A stretch of DNA of 64,000 nt from Peribacillus faecalis (GTDB taxonomy: Bacteria; Bacillota; Bacilli; Bacillales; DSM-1321): assembly GCF_014712675.1 (NCBI RefSeq), contig NZ_JACXSI010000002.1:40240-104239 (forward strand), read 5' to 3'. Both the position numbers and the translations under genes were made by a program. The notes under the pieces were generated by a model that did not search any database, was not told the origin of the DNA, and saw only the letters and a program-made list of their open reading frames with translations. Shown piece after piece: positions 49,110 to 58,101 of the stretch (positions within the stretch are counted from its first letter, which is position 1; each line of letters starts with the position of its first letter).

Positions 49110-49330
49110 GGCGAATTCAAGTAGCATATTCATGATGAAAAAGGACCGGTAACGGTTTTTCTGATGTCTAACCTTATACCTGCCATGCTCGGGCCTAAGT
49201 TGTCTCGCCCAAGAAACCAAAACCGGGTTTCTTGCGCGATTCATCTTAGTCCTGCCGCATGTCTCCTTTTTCATCGAGGTGAATTCAAGTAGCATATTCA
49301 TGATGAAAAAGGACCGGTAACGGTTTTTCT
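49110..49330 (+). repeat. Double copy of the short composite repeat
   Basis: The block GAATTCAAGTAGCATATTCATGATGAAAAAGGACCGGTAACGGTTTTTCT occurs twice (ending at 49162 and 49330), 168 bp apart. Between the two are the GTCTAACCTTATACCTGCCATGCTCGG module and the CCAAGAAACC hairpin module. The near-identity of the two ends suggests recent duplication or gene conversion. It fills the tdk-prfA gap. Confidence 0.88.
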
Positions 49331-49450
49331 AACTTTGACGTGAATAACTTGTAATAATATAATGAAGAGAAACTAGTCGTTAAGGCTGATGCTTGGATTT
49401 TTAAAAGCAGAATGTGATATGTGCTATGGAAAAAATATGAGGTGAATGAA

Positions 49451-50521
49451 TTGATAGATCGATTACAGGCAGTTGAGGACCGATATGAGCGCTTAAATGA
49501 ATTACTGAGCGACCCGGATATTGTAAATGATCCGAAGAAGCTGAGAGATTATTCAAAAGAGCAATCCAACATTCAGGAAACGGTGGAAGTATACCGTGAA
49601 TATAAAGATATTCGTGAGCAATACCAAGACGCAAAAGCAATGCTGGAGGAGAAACTCGATGCGGATATGCGTGAAATGGTTAAAGAAGAAGTAACCGAAT
49701 TAGAGTCAACAATGACAGAATTAGAAGAGAGATTGAAAATCCTTCTGATTCCAAAAGACCCTAACGATGATAAAAACGTAATCATGGAAATTCGCGGAGC
49801 GGCAGGCGGAGAAGAAGCAGCTTTATTCGCGGGCAGCTTATACCGTATGTACAGCCGATATGCAGAAATGCAAGGCTGGAAAACGGAAGTAATTGAGACA
49901 AATGCTACCGGCTTAGGCGGCTTCAAAGAAATCATTTTCATGATCAATGGGACAGGTGCGTACTCTAAACTGAAGTTTGAAAATGGTGCTCACCGAGTGC
50001 AACGTGTTCCGGAAACGGAATCAGGCGGAAGAATTCATACATCAACAGCAACAGTTGTTGTTTTACCTGAAACAGAAGATGTAGAAGTTGAAATCCACGA
50101 CAAAGATATCCGTTTTGATACGTATGCTTCTTCCGGCGCCGGCGGACAAAGTGTTAATACAACGATGTCAGCTGTTCGTTTAACGCATATTCCAACAGGA
50201 ATTGTAGTTACGTGTCAGGATGAGAAGTCTCAGCATAAAAATAGAGATAAAGCGATGAAAGTGTTGCGTGCTCGTGTATATGATAAATTCCAGAGTGAAG
50301 CACAAGCTGAATATGATCAAAATCGTAAATTGGCAGTTGGTACGGGTGACCGTTCAGAACGAATTCGTACTTACAATTTCCCTCAAAATCGTGTGACGGA
50401 TCACCGAATCGGCTTAACAATCCAAAAACTGGATCAAGTGATGGAAGGGAAGCTGGATGAAGTCATTGAAGCGTTAGTGATCGAAGACCAAACAAGCAAG
50501 CTTCAAAGAGAAGGTGAATAA
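49451..50521 (+). CDS. prfA: Peptide chain release factor 1
   Basis: A 356-residue RF1. An N-terminal coiled domain is followed by the codon-recognition domain, and the GGQ motif lies in [12 protein letters not shown] near residue 230. The start is TTG at 49451 ([20 protein letters not shown]...) with GAGGTG 6 bases upstream. In-frame extensions upstream do not align with known RF1. prmC, which methylates this GGQ glutamine, starts 3 bp after the stop. Confidence 0.95.
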   Translation: MIDRLQAVEDRYERLNELLSDPDIVNDPKKLRDYSKEQSNIQETVEVYREYKDIREQYQDAKAMLEEKLDADMREMVKEEVTELESTMTELEERLKILLIPKDPNDDKNVIMEIRGAAGGEEAALFAGSLYRMYSRYAEMQGWKTEVIETNATGLGGFKEIIFMINGTGAYSKLKFENGAHRVQRVPETESGGRIHTSTATVVVLPETEDVEVEIHDKDIRFDTYASSGAGGQSVNTTMSAVRLTHIPTGIVVTCQDEKSQHKNRDKAMKVLRARVYDKFQSEAQAEYDQNRKLAVGTGDRSERIRTYNFPQNRVTDHRIGLTIQKLDQVMEGKLDEVIEALVIEDQTSKLQREGE

Positions 50522-50524
50522 GCC

Positions 50525-51400
50525 TTGAGCCAGAAGATATATGAAGCCCTCAATTGGGCTTCTTCTTTTTTAAAACAGTACGACCGGGACGAAAATGCAG
50601 GAGAGTTATTATTAAAGTATCTGCTGCAATGTTCGCGTTCACAACTATTTGCCGGCATGCATGATGAGCTTGATGATGCTGTCGCGAAAGATTTTCAAGA
50701 AATGGTACGTCGTCATGTGGCAGGGACGCCGATTCAATATATGATGGGATTTGAAGAATTTTATGGCCGTTCATTCGAGGTGAATGAATCCGTATTGATT
50801 CCTCGTCCGGAAACGGAAGAGCTCGTATACCACTCACTTTCTAAAATGAAAGTGCTGTTTGCGGGCCGTACAGATGTGAAACTCGTTGATATCGGCACAG
50901 GAAGCGGCGCAATTGCGATTACGATGAAGTGCGAACAGCCTGCTTTAACAGTTACAGCAACAGACCTGATGGCGGATGCATTAGCTGTAGCGAAGGAGAA
51001 TTCGAAGAGGCTGGAAGCGGATATTTCTTTCGTGCAGGGAGACTTGTTGCAGCCTTTCATTGCAGACGGGGAAAAGTTTGATATTGTCCTATCCAATCCG
51101 CCATATATTCCTGAGGGAGATCGGGCATGCATGTCGGAAGTTGTGACAGAACATGAGCCTCATACGGCCTTATTTGCCGGTGCGGACGGGCTGGACTTGT
51201 ACCGCCGTTTATGTACTGAGCTGCCGCAAGTACTGAATGAAACCTTTTTGGTCGGTTTCGAAATTGGTGCCGGACAAGGATGGGATGTAGCTGATTTGCT
51301 GCAGAAGGCACTCCCGACAGCAAAGGTATCAATTGAATATGATATTAATGGTAAGGATCGTATGGTATTTGCTGAAAGTAAAGGTATTTCGAAAGTCTAA
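50525..51400 (+). CDS. prmC: Release factor glutamine methyltransferase
   Basis: A 291-residue PrmC/HemK. It methylates the GGQ glutamine of RF1 and RF2 using S-adenosylmethionine. The substrate-positioning N-terminal helical domain spans 1-90. IPRPETEEL near residue 93, the SAM site [12 protein letters not shown] near 120 and catalytic NPPY in SNPPYIPE near 187 are intact. TTG start. It is co-transcribed with prfA. The last codons (GISKV-stop) form the left arm of its own terminator. Confidence 0.94.
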   Translation: MSQKIYEALNWASSFLKQYDRDENAGELLLKYLLQCSRSQLFAGMHDELDDAVAKDFQEMVRRHVAGTPIQYMMGFEEFYGRSFEVNESVLIPRPETEELVYHSLSKMKVLFAGRTDVKLVDIGTGSGAIAITMKCEQPALTVTATDLMADALAVAKENSKRLEADISFVQGDLLQPFIADGEKFDIVLSNPPYIPEGDRACMSEVVTEHEPHTALFAGADGLDLYRRLCTELPQVLNETFLVGFEIGAGQGWDVADLLQKALPTAKVSIEYDINGKDRMVFAESKGISKV

Positions 51401-51427
51401 AAAAGACTTTCGAAATACCTTTTTTAA
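51381..51427 (+). terminator. Terminator overlapping the prmC stop codon
   Basis: AAGGTATTTCGAAAGTCT (from 51381) pairs without mismatch with AGACTTTCGAAATACCTT, loop about 6 bases, then TTTTTT. The stop TAA at 51398-51400 lies at the top of the left arm and in the loop. Confidence 0.92.
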
Positions 51428-51510
51428 TTTGTATAAAGCAGGAAGATTGACCATATGTATAGAAGGGAATTAAAAGAAAATAGAAAATATGATAGAGAGT
51501 AGGGAAGATG

Positions 51511-52443
51511 ATGCTTGAAGTTGTCAATTTATCGAAGAAATTTAAGCAGAAGACAGTAGTAAACGGTATCGATTTTTGTATAAATCAAGGAGAAACGGTC
51601 GGATTAATGGGACCGAACGGAGCAGGTAAGTCGACAACGATTTCCATGATTGCTTCCTTGTTGGAGCCGTCCGGAGGCGATATTTTGCTGTATGATAAAA
51701 GTATTTTGAAGGATCCGAAACCGCTCCGCAAAATACTTGGGGTTGTGCCGCAAGAAATTGCGCTCTACCCGGAACTGTCCGCTCTGGAGAATCTCCATTT
51801 CTTTGCCAGAATCAATAAGCTGAAAGGTGCGGAACTGAAGCAGCGGGTCAAAGAAGTATTGGAGTTGATAGGCCTTAGCGACAAAAGAAAAGATCTTGTC
51901 AAGACCTTCTCCGGTGGGATGAAAAGAAGGCTGAATATCGGGGCGGCTCTCCTCCATAATCCGGAACTTGTTATTATGGATGAGCCGACAGTAGGGATTG
52001 ATCCGCAATCCCGTAATTATATTTTAGAGGCTGTTCGAAAGCTGAATAAGGAAAAGAATATGAGTGTGCTGTATACAAGCCACTATATGGAGGAAATTGA
52101 GTTTTTATGTGATCGTGTATATATCATGGATCACGGAGAGATTATCGCATCCGGCACACAAGACGAAGTGAAAGGTATTTTATCAACTGAAAATACTGTA
52201 GAAGTGAAGCTTGAGCGCCATTCAGATCGATTTGTGGAGCAGCTCAGACAGCATGAAGGAATTTCAAGTGTTTCGGTAAATGATGCGGCATTGACAATCA
52301 TTGCGCCAAAGAATGTTAATATTTTCACAATTATATATCCGATTTCAGAAAGTCTTGGTATTCAATTTCAATCCATTGAAGTGAAAACTCCTACTTTGGA
52401 GGATGTATTCTTGCATTTAACAGGACGGAAGCTGAGAGATTAG
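51511..52443 (+). CDS. ABC transporter ATP-binding protein
   Basis: A 310-residue ABC-2 type exporter ATPase. Walker A GPNGAGKST at about 33-41, Q-loop VPQEIALYP, signature FSGGMKRR near 132, Walker B LVIMDEPTVGIDP near 150 and the H-loop His in TSHYMEE. The C-terminal 80 residues are a regulatory extension. It starts a three-gene operon with two permeases 11 and 3 bp apart. Layout resembles LnrLMN/YfiLMN-type drug or lipid exporters; the substrate is unknown. The ATG at 51508 is too close to AGGGAAG, so 51511 is chosen. Confidence 0.9.
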   Translation: MLEVVNLSKKFKQKTVVNGIDFCINQGETVGLMGPNGAGKSTTISMIASLLEPSGGDILLYDKSILKDPKPLRKILGVVPQEIALYPELSALENLHFFARINKLKGAELKQRVKEVLELIGLSDKRKDLVKTFSGGMKRRLNIGAALLHNPELVIMDEPTVGIDPQSRNYILEAVRKLNKEKNMSVLYTSHYMEEIEFLCDRVYIMDHGEIIASGTQDEVKGILSTENTVEVKLERHSDRFVEQLRQHEGISSVSVNDAALTIIAPKNVNIFTIIYPISESLGIQFQSIEVKTPTLEDVFLHLTGRKLRD

Positions 52444-52454
52444 GAGGGAAAGAG

Positions 52455-53714
52455 ATGATTGCGCACTTAATTAAGAAAAATATATTAGTGATGCTTCGTA
52501 ATAAGCATATTTTCATTATTCTTCTTCTCATGCCAATTGTACTCATATCAATCCTCGGCTTTGCGCTTTCAGATATGATGAGTGATGATGGCGAACCGTT
52601 AAAGGCAAAGGTGTACATAGTAGAGCATGGTTCGGAGGAAGCGGATATCGAACGATTTTTAACAGAGCTTGAGCTATCATTATTGCCTGCTGAAGCGAAG
52701 TCGGCAATTGAGGAAGCAGTGACGGAAGTGCTTCCTATGAAAATATTAAAAGATCAAATCTTTGCAAGTGAAGAGCTTAGTGAGAACATTACCTTAAAGA
52801 GCGCTAAGGAAGGCGAGCTTTCAGATATCAAAGGTGATGAAGAAGCTACAGCAATTATAGAAGTGCCGGAAGAGTTCACCTATCATTTCTTACAGAAATT
52901 ATTTTTTGATCAAGGGGAAAAAACGGAGCTCAAGCTGCTCAAAAATGAGAGTAATCAGCTCGCTTCAAGCATGATTGAAAGTATTTTATCATCCTTTCAG
53001 GAGCAATATGCGCTATCAGCATTGCTACAAAAAGAGAATTTGCCGACTGATGTGATGGAAAAACTGGCAGCTATGGATTTATCTATAGCCAAGGAGAGTG
53101 TTGGCCAACGTCCGATTATTAATTCTGTCACTTATTATACGTTCGGGATGAGTGCGATGTTTGTTTTTTACGTCGCTTCTTCATTAGCTTCAATGGCTAT
53201 TTTAGAAAAGGAAAACAATGTGTTTAACCGGATTCTCCTCAGTGATGTATCGAGGGTTTCTTACTTGAGCGCATTATCGATGACCGGGATGATATTTGCT
53301 TTTTGTCAGCTCGGCATATTATTTGGAATCATGAAGCTCGTTTACGATGTACAGCTTCCAGACTTGACGATGCTGCTTGTGATTACGTTGATGCTTAGCT
53401 TCAGCATTGGTGGTTTTACCGCTTTTATTACAGCTGTATGTTTCCGAAGCGTAAAAATGAATGTCTTCGCGGACCTTTTTCAGACAGTTATTGTCACTGT
53501 ATTGGCTTTTGTCGGAGGAAGCTTTGTGCCGATTGAATCGTTAGAAGGTGTTGGTCGCTTTACGCCGAACGGTGCAGGGATGCAGGCTTATTTACAAGCT
53601 GCACAGGAGTATGGCTGGGCTGATATAAGCAGCCATTTGCTGACAATGCTCACATATGGCGTAATTTTATTGGTTGCCGCAGTTTTTATTTTCCCAAGAA
53701 AGGAGAGGGCATAG
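52455..53714 (+). CDS. ABC-2 type permease (first)
   Basis: A 419-residue membrane subunit. TM1 lies at about residues 15-38. A large extracytoplasmic domain of about 190 residues, Glu and Ser rich, follows, then five C-terminal TM segments from about 230. This is the usual plan for ABC-2 family exporter halves such as LnrM/LnrN. GGAGGGAAAGAG precedes the ATG. It is likely to form a heterodimer with the product of the next gene. Confidence 0.87.
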   Translation: MIAHLIKKNILVMLRNKHIFIILLLMPIVLISILGFALSDMMSDDGEPLKAKVYIVEHGSEEADIERFLTELELSLLPAEAKSAIEEAVTEVLPMKILKDQIFASEELSENITLKSAKEGELSDIKGDEEATAIIEVPEEFTYHFLQKLFFDQGEKTELKLLKNESNQLASSMIESILSSFQEQYALSALLQKENLPTDVMEKLAAMDLSIAKESVGQRPIINSVTYYTFGMSAMFVFYVASSLASMAILEKENNVFNRILLSDVSRVSYLSALSMTGMIFAFCQLGILFGIMKLVYDVQLPDLTMLLVITLMLSFSIGGFTAFITAVCFRSVKMNVFADLFQTVIVTVLAFVGGSFVPIESLEGVGRFTPNGAGMQAYLQAAQEYGWADISSHLLTMLTYGVILLVAAVFIFPRKERA

Positions 53715-53717
53715 CTT

Positions 53718-54830
53718 ATGACTAGTATTCTATGGGTGAAATGGAAACAGCTTCTGCGTGGCCCTTGGATGGTTCTTGGGCTTACGGCGGCAATGATCGG
53801 TTTTGCGTTTGTGGTAGGTTCTAATTTTTCATCAAAAGTCGAGATACCGGTGTTTTCGAAGTTGTCTAAATCGGCTGCTAATGAAATAATCGAGCAGTTG
53901 AATACTTCCGATAACTTCGCATATGTGCTGATGGACAAGGAAAAAGCCATTGATGATGTCGTCGATAATAATGCGGAAATGGCTGTTCAGCTTGATGACG
54001 GGGAGGCCATAATTTTTCTCGCTTCAGAAGGAAGCAATGCTTCGCTCGTATATTACGAGTTGCATGATGCGTATGAAAAAATGAATAGAGATGCCATCAT
54101 TATGGAAAGTGCCGCAAATCTTACTGATTCGGAGCGAGAAGCGTTGCAGGACAACTTGAATGATTTATCGGAGTATGATGTTTTCACTATTAAGCAGAGC
54201 GGATTTCAGGCGAAGGGGGCATTCGTTTATGACTCCGGCTTGCAAGGTGTATTCGGGTTCGCGCTCTTTTTCGTCATTTATACAATAGCCTATAATGTCG
54301 TGACTATTTTGACGGAGAAGAAAGAGGGTGTTTGGGACCGGATGATCTTATCTCCGCTCAAGAAGTGGGAAATTTACGCAGGCAATTTAGTATACAGCTT
54401 TATTTTAGGCTATATTCAAATTTCACTTGTATTCTCCGTATTCAAGTTCGGTCTTGGTTATAATTTTTACGGTTCGTTCGGGAAAACGCTCGTCATTTTG
54501 ATTCCGTATGTCTTTTCGATTGTCGCAATATCAATATTAGTGGCAGGTCTTGTGAAAGACATCAATCAATTTCATGTAGTGATGCCCCTCATATCCGTCA
54601 GCATGGCAATGCTCGGAGGAGCCTATTGGCCATTGGAACTTGTTTCTTCAAATCTTATTCAGACACTTGCGAAATTCGTGCCTTTAACATATGGAATGGA
54701 AGCGCTGAAGGGGGCGACCGTGTATGGGTACGACTGGAGTGCTTTGTTCTATCCGATGGGAATGATGACTTTAATGGGAGTTGTCTGCATGGTTATCGGC
54801 ATCCTGCTTTTCAGACGTAAGGCAAGTTAA
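53718..54830 (+). CDS. ABC-2 type permease (second)
   Basis: A 370-residue permease with the same plan: TM1 at about 18-36, an external domain to about 165, then TM segments at about 175-195, 215-240, 255-280, 285-305 and 340-365. AAAGGAGAGGG stands about 8 bases before the ATG. It is translationally close to the preceding gene (3-bp gap). A repeat-family dyad begins right at its stop codon. This operon has no counterpart between prmC and spoIIR in B. subtilis. Confidence 0.87.
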   Translation: MTSILWVKWKQLLRGPWMVLGLTAAMIGFAFVVGSNFSSKVEIPVFSKLSKSAANEIIEQLNTSDNFAYVLMDKEKAIDDVVDNNAEMAVQLDDGEAIIFLASEGSNASLVYYELHDAYEKMNRDAIIMESAANLTDSEREALQDNLNDLSEYDVFTIKQSGFQAKGAFVYDSGLQGVFGFALFFVIYTIAYNVVTILTEKKEGVWDRMILSPLKKWEIYAGNLVYSFILGYIQISLVFSVFKFGLGYNFYGSFGKTLVILIPYVFSIVAISILVAGLVKDINQFHVVMPLISVSMAMLGGAYWPLELVSSNLIQTLAKFVPLTYGMEALKGATVYGYDWSALFYPMGMMTLMGVVCMVIGILLFRRKAS

Positions 54831-55256
54831 AGAACCGGTGCCGGTTTTTCTGGTTGTCTAACCTTACACCTGCCATGCTCGGGGGCCTACAGGATGTAGG
54901 TCACATCGGCGAAGACATGCGGACGTGGCGGTTTTAGCCGATGTTCCCCTCCTGCCCCACCCAAGAAACCAAAACCGGGTTTCCTCTCAAGATGAGAGTC
55001 ACAGCGACGAAGATATGCGGACGTAGCGCTCTTAGTCGCTGTTCCTTCTTAGTCCTTGTCTAGCTGCAGCGGCCAGCCCCTCGAGGTCATAAGCCAAATC
55101 CCTCCAGAAATTTTACAATTTCCTACGTGATTTGTCTTATGCAGGTCGGGGCTGAACGGGCCGCTTTCGCATTTCGATTCCCGCATGGCTCCTTTCCCAT
55201 CGAGGTGAATCTAAGTAGCATATGCATAATGAAAAAGGACCGGTGCCGGTTTTTCT
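54831..55256 (+). repeat. Composite intergenic repeat element bounded by two dyads
   Basis: It begins with a dyad at the permease stop (54831-54851) and ends with a dyad at 55231-55256. Internal modules: GTCTAACCTTACACCTGCCATGCTCGG; CACATCGGCGAAG...CCGATGTTCC; a decayed CCAAGAAACC hairpin; CACAGCGACGAAGATATG...GTCGCTGTTCC; CTTGTCTAGCTGCAGCGGCCAGCCCCTCGAGGTCATAAG...GGTCGGGGCTGAACGGGCCGCT. The last pair forms a long imperfect stem. Module order differs from 34623-35137. Confidence 0.87.
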
Positions 55257-55276
55257 GAATTAATTGTAATTTGATA

Positions 55277-55305
55277 GTTTAAGATAACCTGCTCCTGACC
55301 ATAAT
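55277..55305 (+). promoter_or_regulatory. spoIIR: Candidate sigma F promoter of spoIIR
   Basis: GTTTA, 15 bases, then GACCATAAT, close to the forespore consensus GYATA-N15-GGNNANAHT with one mismatch in each element. spoIIR is a sigma F gene in B. subtilis. Confidence 0.4.
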
Positions 55306-55332
55306 GTTTGTATGAAAGGGAGTGGGTTGGGG

Positions 55333-56100
55333 ATGAAAAAAAATCAAGTTGCTTGTTTATATATAATATTTCTATGCTTTGCCACGATTATTAGCTTTTA
55401 TATACCGAAAACGGAAAGTGCAGGTGCTGCAGAAGAGAATGTTGTCATTCCGGACGAAGCGATTCGCCTTCGAATTCTGGCTAATAGCGACCGTGAAGAA
55501 GATCAAGCAGTTAAAAGGCAAATTCGCGATGAAGTCAATGCTCATATAACGAATTGGGTAGGTGAGCTGACATCTATGGAAGAAGCGCGTGATGTACTGA
55601 AAAGTCACTTGCCGGACATTCAGCAAATTGCCGAGAGTTATATCGCGGAGCGAGGCTTGCAGCAAGAGGTGAAGGTTGAATTCGGTAAAGCGGAGTTTCC
55701 TACTAAGTTATACGGACAATATTTATATCCTGCTGGAGAATATGAGGCAATTGTCATCACGTTAGGTGAAGGAAGCGGCGCAAACTGGTGGTGTGTTTTG
55801 TTTCCACCTTTATGCTTTCTTGATTTTTCAAATGGCACCGCGGTAAGTATGTCGCCGATCGCTGAAGCTGCCGAACAACCCGAAGAGCAGGAGACACCTG
55901 ATCAAGAAGTACTGCCGGAAAATGCTACAGAGGAAGTAGTTGAAAGGCAAGATGAAAATACAAAAGAAACAGTTTCAGACCAAAATGAGGAGATGGAAAA
56001 AACAACAAATAAATCAGAGCCCGTGTATGTTCAAGATGAAGAAACAGAAGTTGTTGAAACAAGATGGTTTATTGTCGACTTCTTTAAAGAAGTATTTTAA
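55333..56100 (+). CDS. spoIIR: Stage II sporulation protein R
   Basis: A 255-residue SpoIIR, the forespore signal that activates SpoIIGA to process pro-sigma E in the mother cell. A signal/TM segment lies at about residues 6-25. The conserved domain follows (IRLRILANSDREEDQAVKRQIRDEV near 46; YPAGEYEAIVITLGEGSGANWWCVLFPPLCFLD near 133). Residues about 180-240 are a long Glu-rich tail before a final WFIVDFFKEVF, making it somewhat longer than the B. subtilis protein. The ATG at 55333 is chosen, with GGGAG 10 bases upstream; a TTG at 55327 is an alternative. Confidence 0.92.
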   Translation: MKKNQVACLYIIFLCFATIISFYIPKTESAGAAEENVVIPDEAIRLRILANSDREEDQAVKRQIRDEVNAHITNWVGELTSMEEARDVLKSHLPDIQQIAESYIAERGLQQEVKVEFGKAEFPTKLYGQYLYPAGEYEAIVITLGEGSGANWWCVLFPPLCFLDFSNGTAVSMSPIAEAAEQPEEQETPDQEVLPENATEEVVERQDENTKETVSDQNEEMEKTTNKSEPVYVQDEETEVVETRWFIVDFFKEVF

Positions 56101-56122
56101 TATCGAATAAATCCATGGAGAG

Positions 56123-56149
56123 CGGCCAATAAACAATTGGCCGTTTTTC
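56123..56149 (+). terminator. Terminator of spoIIR
   Basis: CGGCCAAT / ATTGGCCG stem followed by TTTTTC. Confidence 0.88.
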
Positions 56150-56159
56150 TACTACTTAA

Positions 56160-56322
56160 GAAAGAGTAACAGCAACGAAGATATGCGGACGTAGCGTTCT
56201 TAGACGCTGTTCCTTACTTGCGGACCGTTTCCGCTTTTCGGGTTCCGCACGTCTCCTTTTTTATTGAAGTGAATACAAGGGGGTGGATTCAAAAATAGAA
56301 AAGGACCGGTAACGGTTTTTCT
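56160..56322 (+). repeat. 3'-part of the composite repeat element
   Basis: Starts within the AACAGCAACGAAGATATGCGGACGTAGCG...ACGCTGTTCC module, continues with CGGACCGTTTCCGC and GTCTCCTTTTTTATTGAAG, and ends with the dyad at 56297-56322. The 5' modules are absent. Confidence 0.82.
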
Positions 56323-56379
56323 ACTAAAGATGAATTGGTTTGCATACATATAGTAGAAAACATTGTTAGGAGAGAAGAT

Positions 56380-56808
56380 ATGCTGACTGTAAGAAAAGGG
56401 ACAACCGTCGATTATCCATTGATAAAGCAATTTATTGAGCAGTCGGAAGCGGTATATGATAAAGATTCCGTTTTCGTTTTAGTAGAAAATGAGGAAGGGG
56501 AGATACTGAGCGTCATCGGTGTGCTGAAATGCGAACAAGCCGGTTTTTTGCGTTCGTTCGTATTCTCGCCTGGTTTTCCGGTTGACAAGCTCCCTTTGTT
56601 TTTCGAGCGAGTCTTGGTTGCGGTGAAAGAGTTGGATTGCTGTTCCATTTTTTTGGCTTCTAATAAGAAGCAGACAATTTCATTCTTTGAATTGTTCGGA
56701 TTTGAGGAAATTTCGCTTGATTGCATTCCGGAACAATTAAAGTTATCAACAGTTTTTTCAGCGACAAGTCAGATGGATGACGTGTTTTATATGTGGAAAA
56801 CTATATAG
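56380..56808 (+). CDS. ywlB: GNAT-like protein YwlB
   Basis: A 142-residue protein with the alpha/beta pattern of N-acetyltransferases. MLTVRKGTTVDYPLIKQFI is the usual GNAT beginning, VFVLVENEEGEILSVIGVLK gives the strands, and FLASNKKQTISFFELFGFEEI is the C-terminal signature. A clear acetyl-CoA Q/RxxGxG/A loop is not visible, so catalytic activity is uncertain. GGAGAGAAGAT precedes the ATG at 56380. It is located as ywlB in B. subtilis; ywlA is missing. Confidence 0.75.
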   Translation: MLTVRKGTTVDYPLIKQFIEQSEAVYDKDSVFVLVENEEGEILSVIGVLKCEQAGFLRSFVFSPGFPVDKLPLFFERVLVAVKELDCCSIFLASNKKQTISFFELFGFEEISLDCIPEQLKLSTVFSATSQMDDVFYMWKTI

Positions 56809-56817
56809 TTATTCAGA

Positions 56818-56889
56818 TTATCCACAAAGTTATCCACTTATTATAAGTTATTATACACATTCTGTGGATATCATTTTCATTTATGCACA
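56818..56889. promoter_or_regulatory. DnaA-box cluster upstream of ywlC
   Basis: Five boxes in 72 bp: TTATCCACA (56818-56826, perfect), TTATCCACT (56830-56838), TTATACACA (56851-56859), TGTGGATAT (56863-56871, reverse) and TTATGCACA (56881-56889); the last four match 8 of 9. B. subtilis has a functional DnaA-box cluster at the ywlC locus that limits initiation at oriC. Confidence 0.82.
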
Positions 56890-56977
56890 ACAGTTGAAAA
56901 GGGAACGCTTGCAGATTGGCATCGTAATTAGGATATAATAGAATAGAGTGATTCCTATTTCATAGAAGGTGTACTAA

Positions 56978-58015
56978 TTGAAAACAAACATATTAAGAAT
57001 CGATAATCCGATAGAAGATATTCAACGAATAGAAGAGGCTGCCGCTCTTTTGCGCAGTGATGAAGTAGTTGCTTTTCCGACTGAGACAGTTTATGGTTTA
57101 GGGGCTAATGCGAAAAGCGATGAAGCGGTAAAGAAAATTTTTGAAGCAAAGGGAAGACCGAGCGATAACCCGCTAATTGTCCACATTTCGGATACAGCGC
57201 AATTGGAAGGGCTGGCGAAGAACGTTCCGGATAAAGCGCGCTTGCTGATTGATGCTTTCTGGCCGGGACCATTAACGCTTGTATTTTTGAAAAATGAAGG
57301 TTTGTCTGAAACAGCGACAGCCGGTCTCGATACGGTAGCTGTCAGAATGCCAAACCACCCGTTAGCGCTCGCGCTAATTGAAGCGGCCGACTTGCCGATT
57401 GCCGCGCCAAGTGCGAATTTATCGGGTAAGCCAAGTCCGACAACCGCTGAGCATGTTGCAAAAGATTTGAACGGACGGATTCGCTGCATTGTCGATGGAG
57501 GAGAAACGGGAGTCGGTTTGGAATCGACCGTGGTGGATTGTACGGAAGAAATTCCGGTTATTCTCCGCCCCGGCGGTGTGACCAAAGAAGCGATTGAAAA
57601 AGTTATCGGCTCGGTTGGAGAGGATCCTGCGCTTCGAAATGCCTCTGATATTCCGAAATCGCCCGGCATGAAATATACACATTATGCGCCAGATGCTCCT
57701 TTTGTTCTTGTAGATGGAAGCAGAGAGCTTATTCAGCAACTCGTGAATGGAAAAAGGCAACAAGGCCATCGTGTCGGTGTTTTAACAACAGAAGAGAACG
57801 CAGACTTCTTTGATGCTGATTCTGTTATTGTTTGCGGGAAAAGGCAAGCGCTTGAAACGGTGGCAGCCGGCCTGTACGACGCTTTGCGTGCTTTTGATGA
57901 TGAGAAGGTTGATTTTATTTACGGTGAATTGTTCCCGACAACTGGAATCGGGTCGGCGATTATGAACAGACTATTGAAGGCAGCCGGCCATAATATTTAC
58001 CGCAGCGAAGATTAA
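56978..58015 (+). CDS. ywlC: L-threonylcarbamoyladenylate synthase (YwlC/Sua5)
   Basis: A 345-residue Sua5-type enzyme. It makes threonylcarbamoyl-AMP from threonine, bicarbonate and ATP for t6A37 of tRNA. The YrdC domain spans about 1-215 (VVAFPTETVYGLGANA near 28; KGRPSDNPLIVHI near 60; PIAAPSANLSGKPSPT near 142), followed by the linker SPGMKYTHYAPDAP and the Sua5 C-terminal domain. The start is TTG at 56978 with AGAAGGTG upstream. The promoter region holds the DnaA-box cluster. Confidence 0.94.
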   Translation: MKTNILRIDNPIEDIQRIEEAAALLRSDEVVAFPTETVYGLGANAKSDEAVKKIFEAKGRPSDNPLIVHISDTAQLEGLAKNVPDKARLLIDAFWPGPLTLVFLKNEGLSETATAGLDTVAVRMPNHPLALALIEAADLPIAAPSANLSGKPSPTTAEHVAKDLNGRIRCIVDGGETGVGLESTVVDCTEEIPVILRPGGVTKEAIEKVIGSVGEDPALRNASDIPKSPGMKYTHYAPDAPFVLVDGSRELIQQLVNGKRQQGHRVGVLTTEENADFFDADSVIVCGKRQALETVAAGLYDALRAFDDEKVDFIYGELFPTTGIGSAIMNRLLKAAGHNIYRSED

Positions 58016-58101
58016 TCTTCTTTCATGCCTGTACAATTCAACTTCTAACTATTTCCGGACGAGCATATGTATATAAAGCAAGTCCGGGGAGGTTGGATAG
58101 A

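Noticed and set aside
58016-58101. yybP-ykoY manganese riboswitch before mntP
   Set aside because: The 86-bp gap is too short and shows no recognisable conserved loops.
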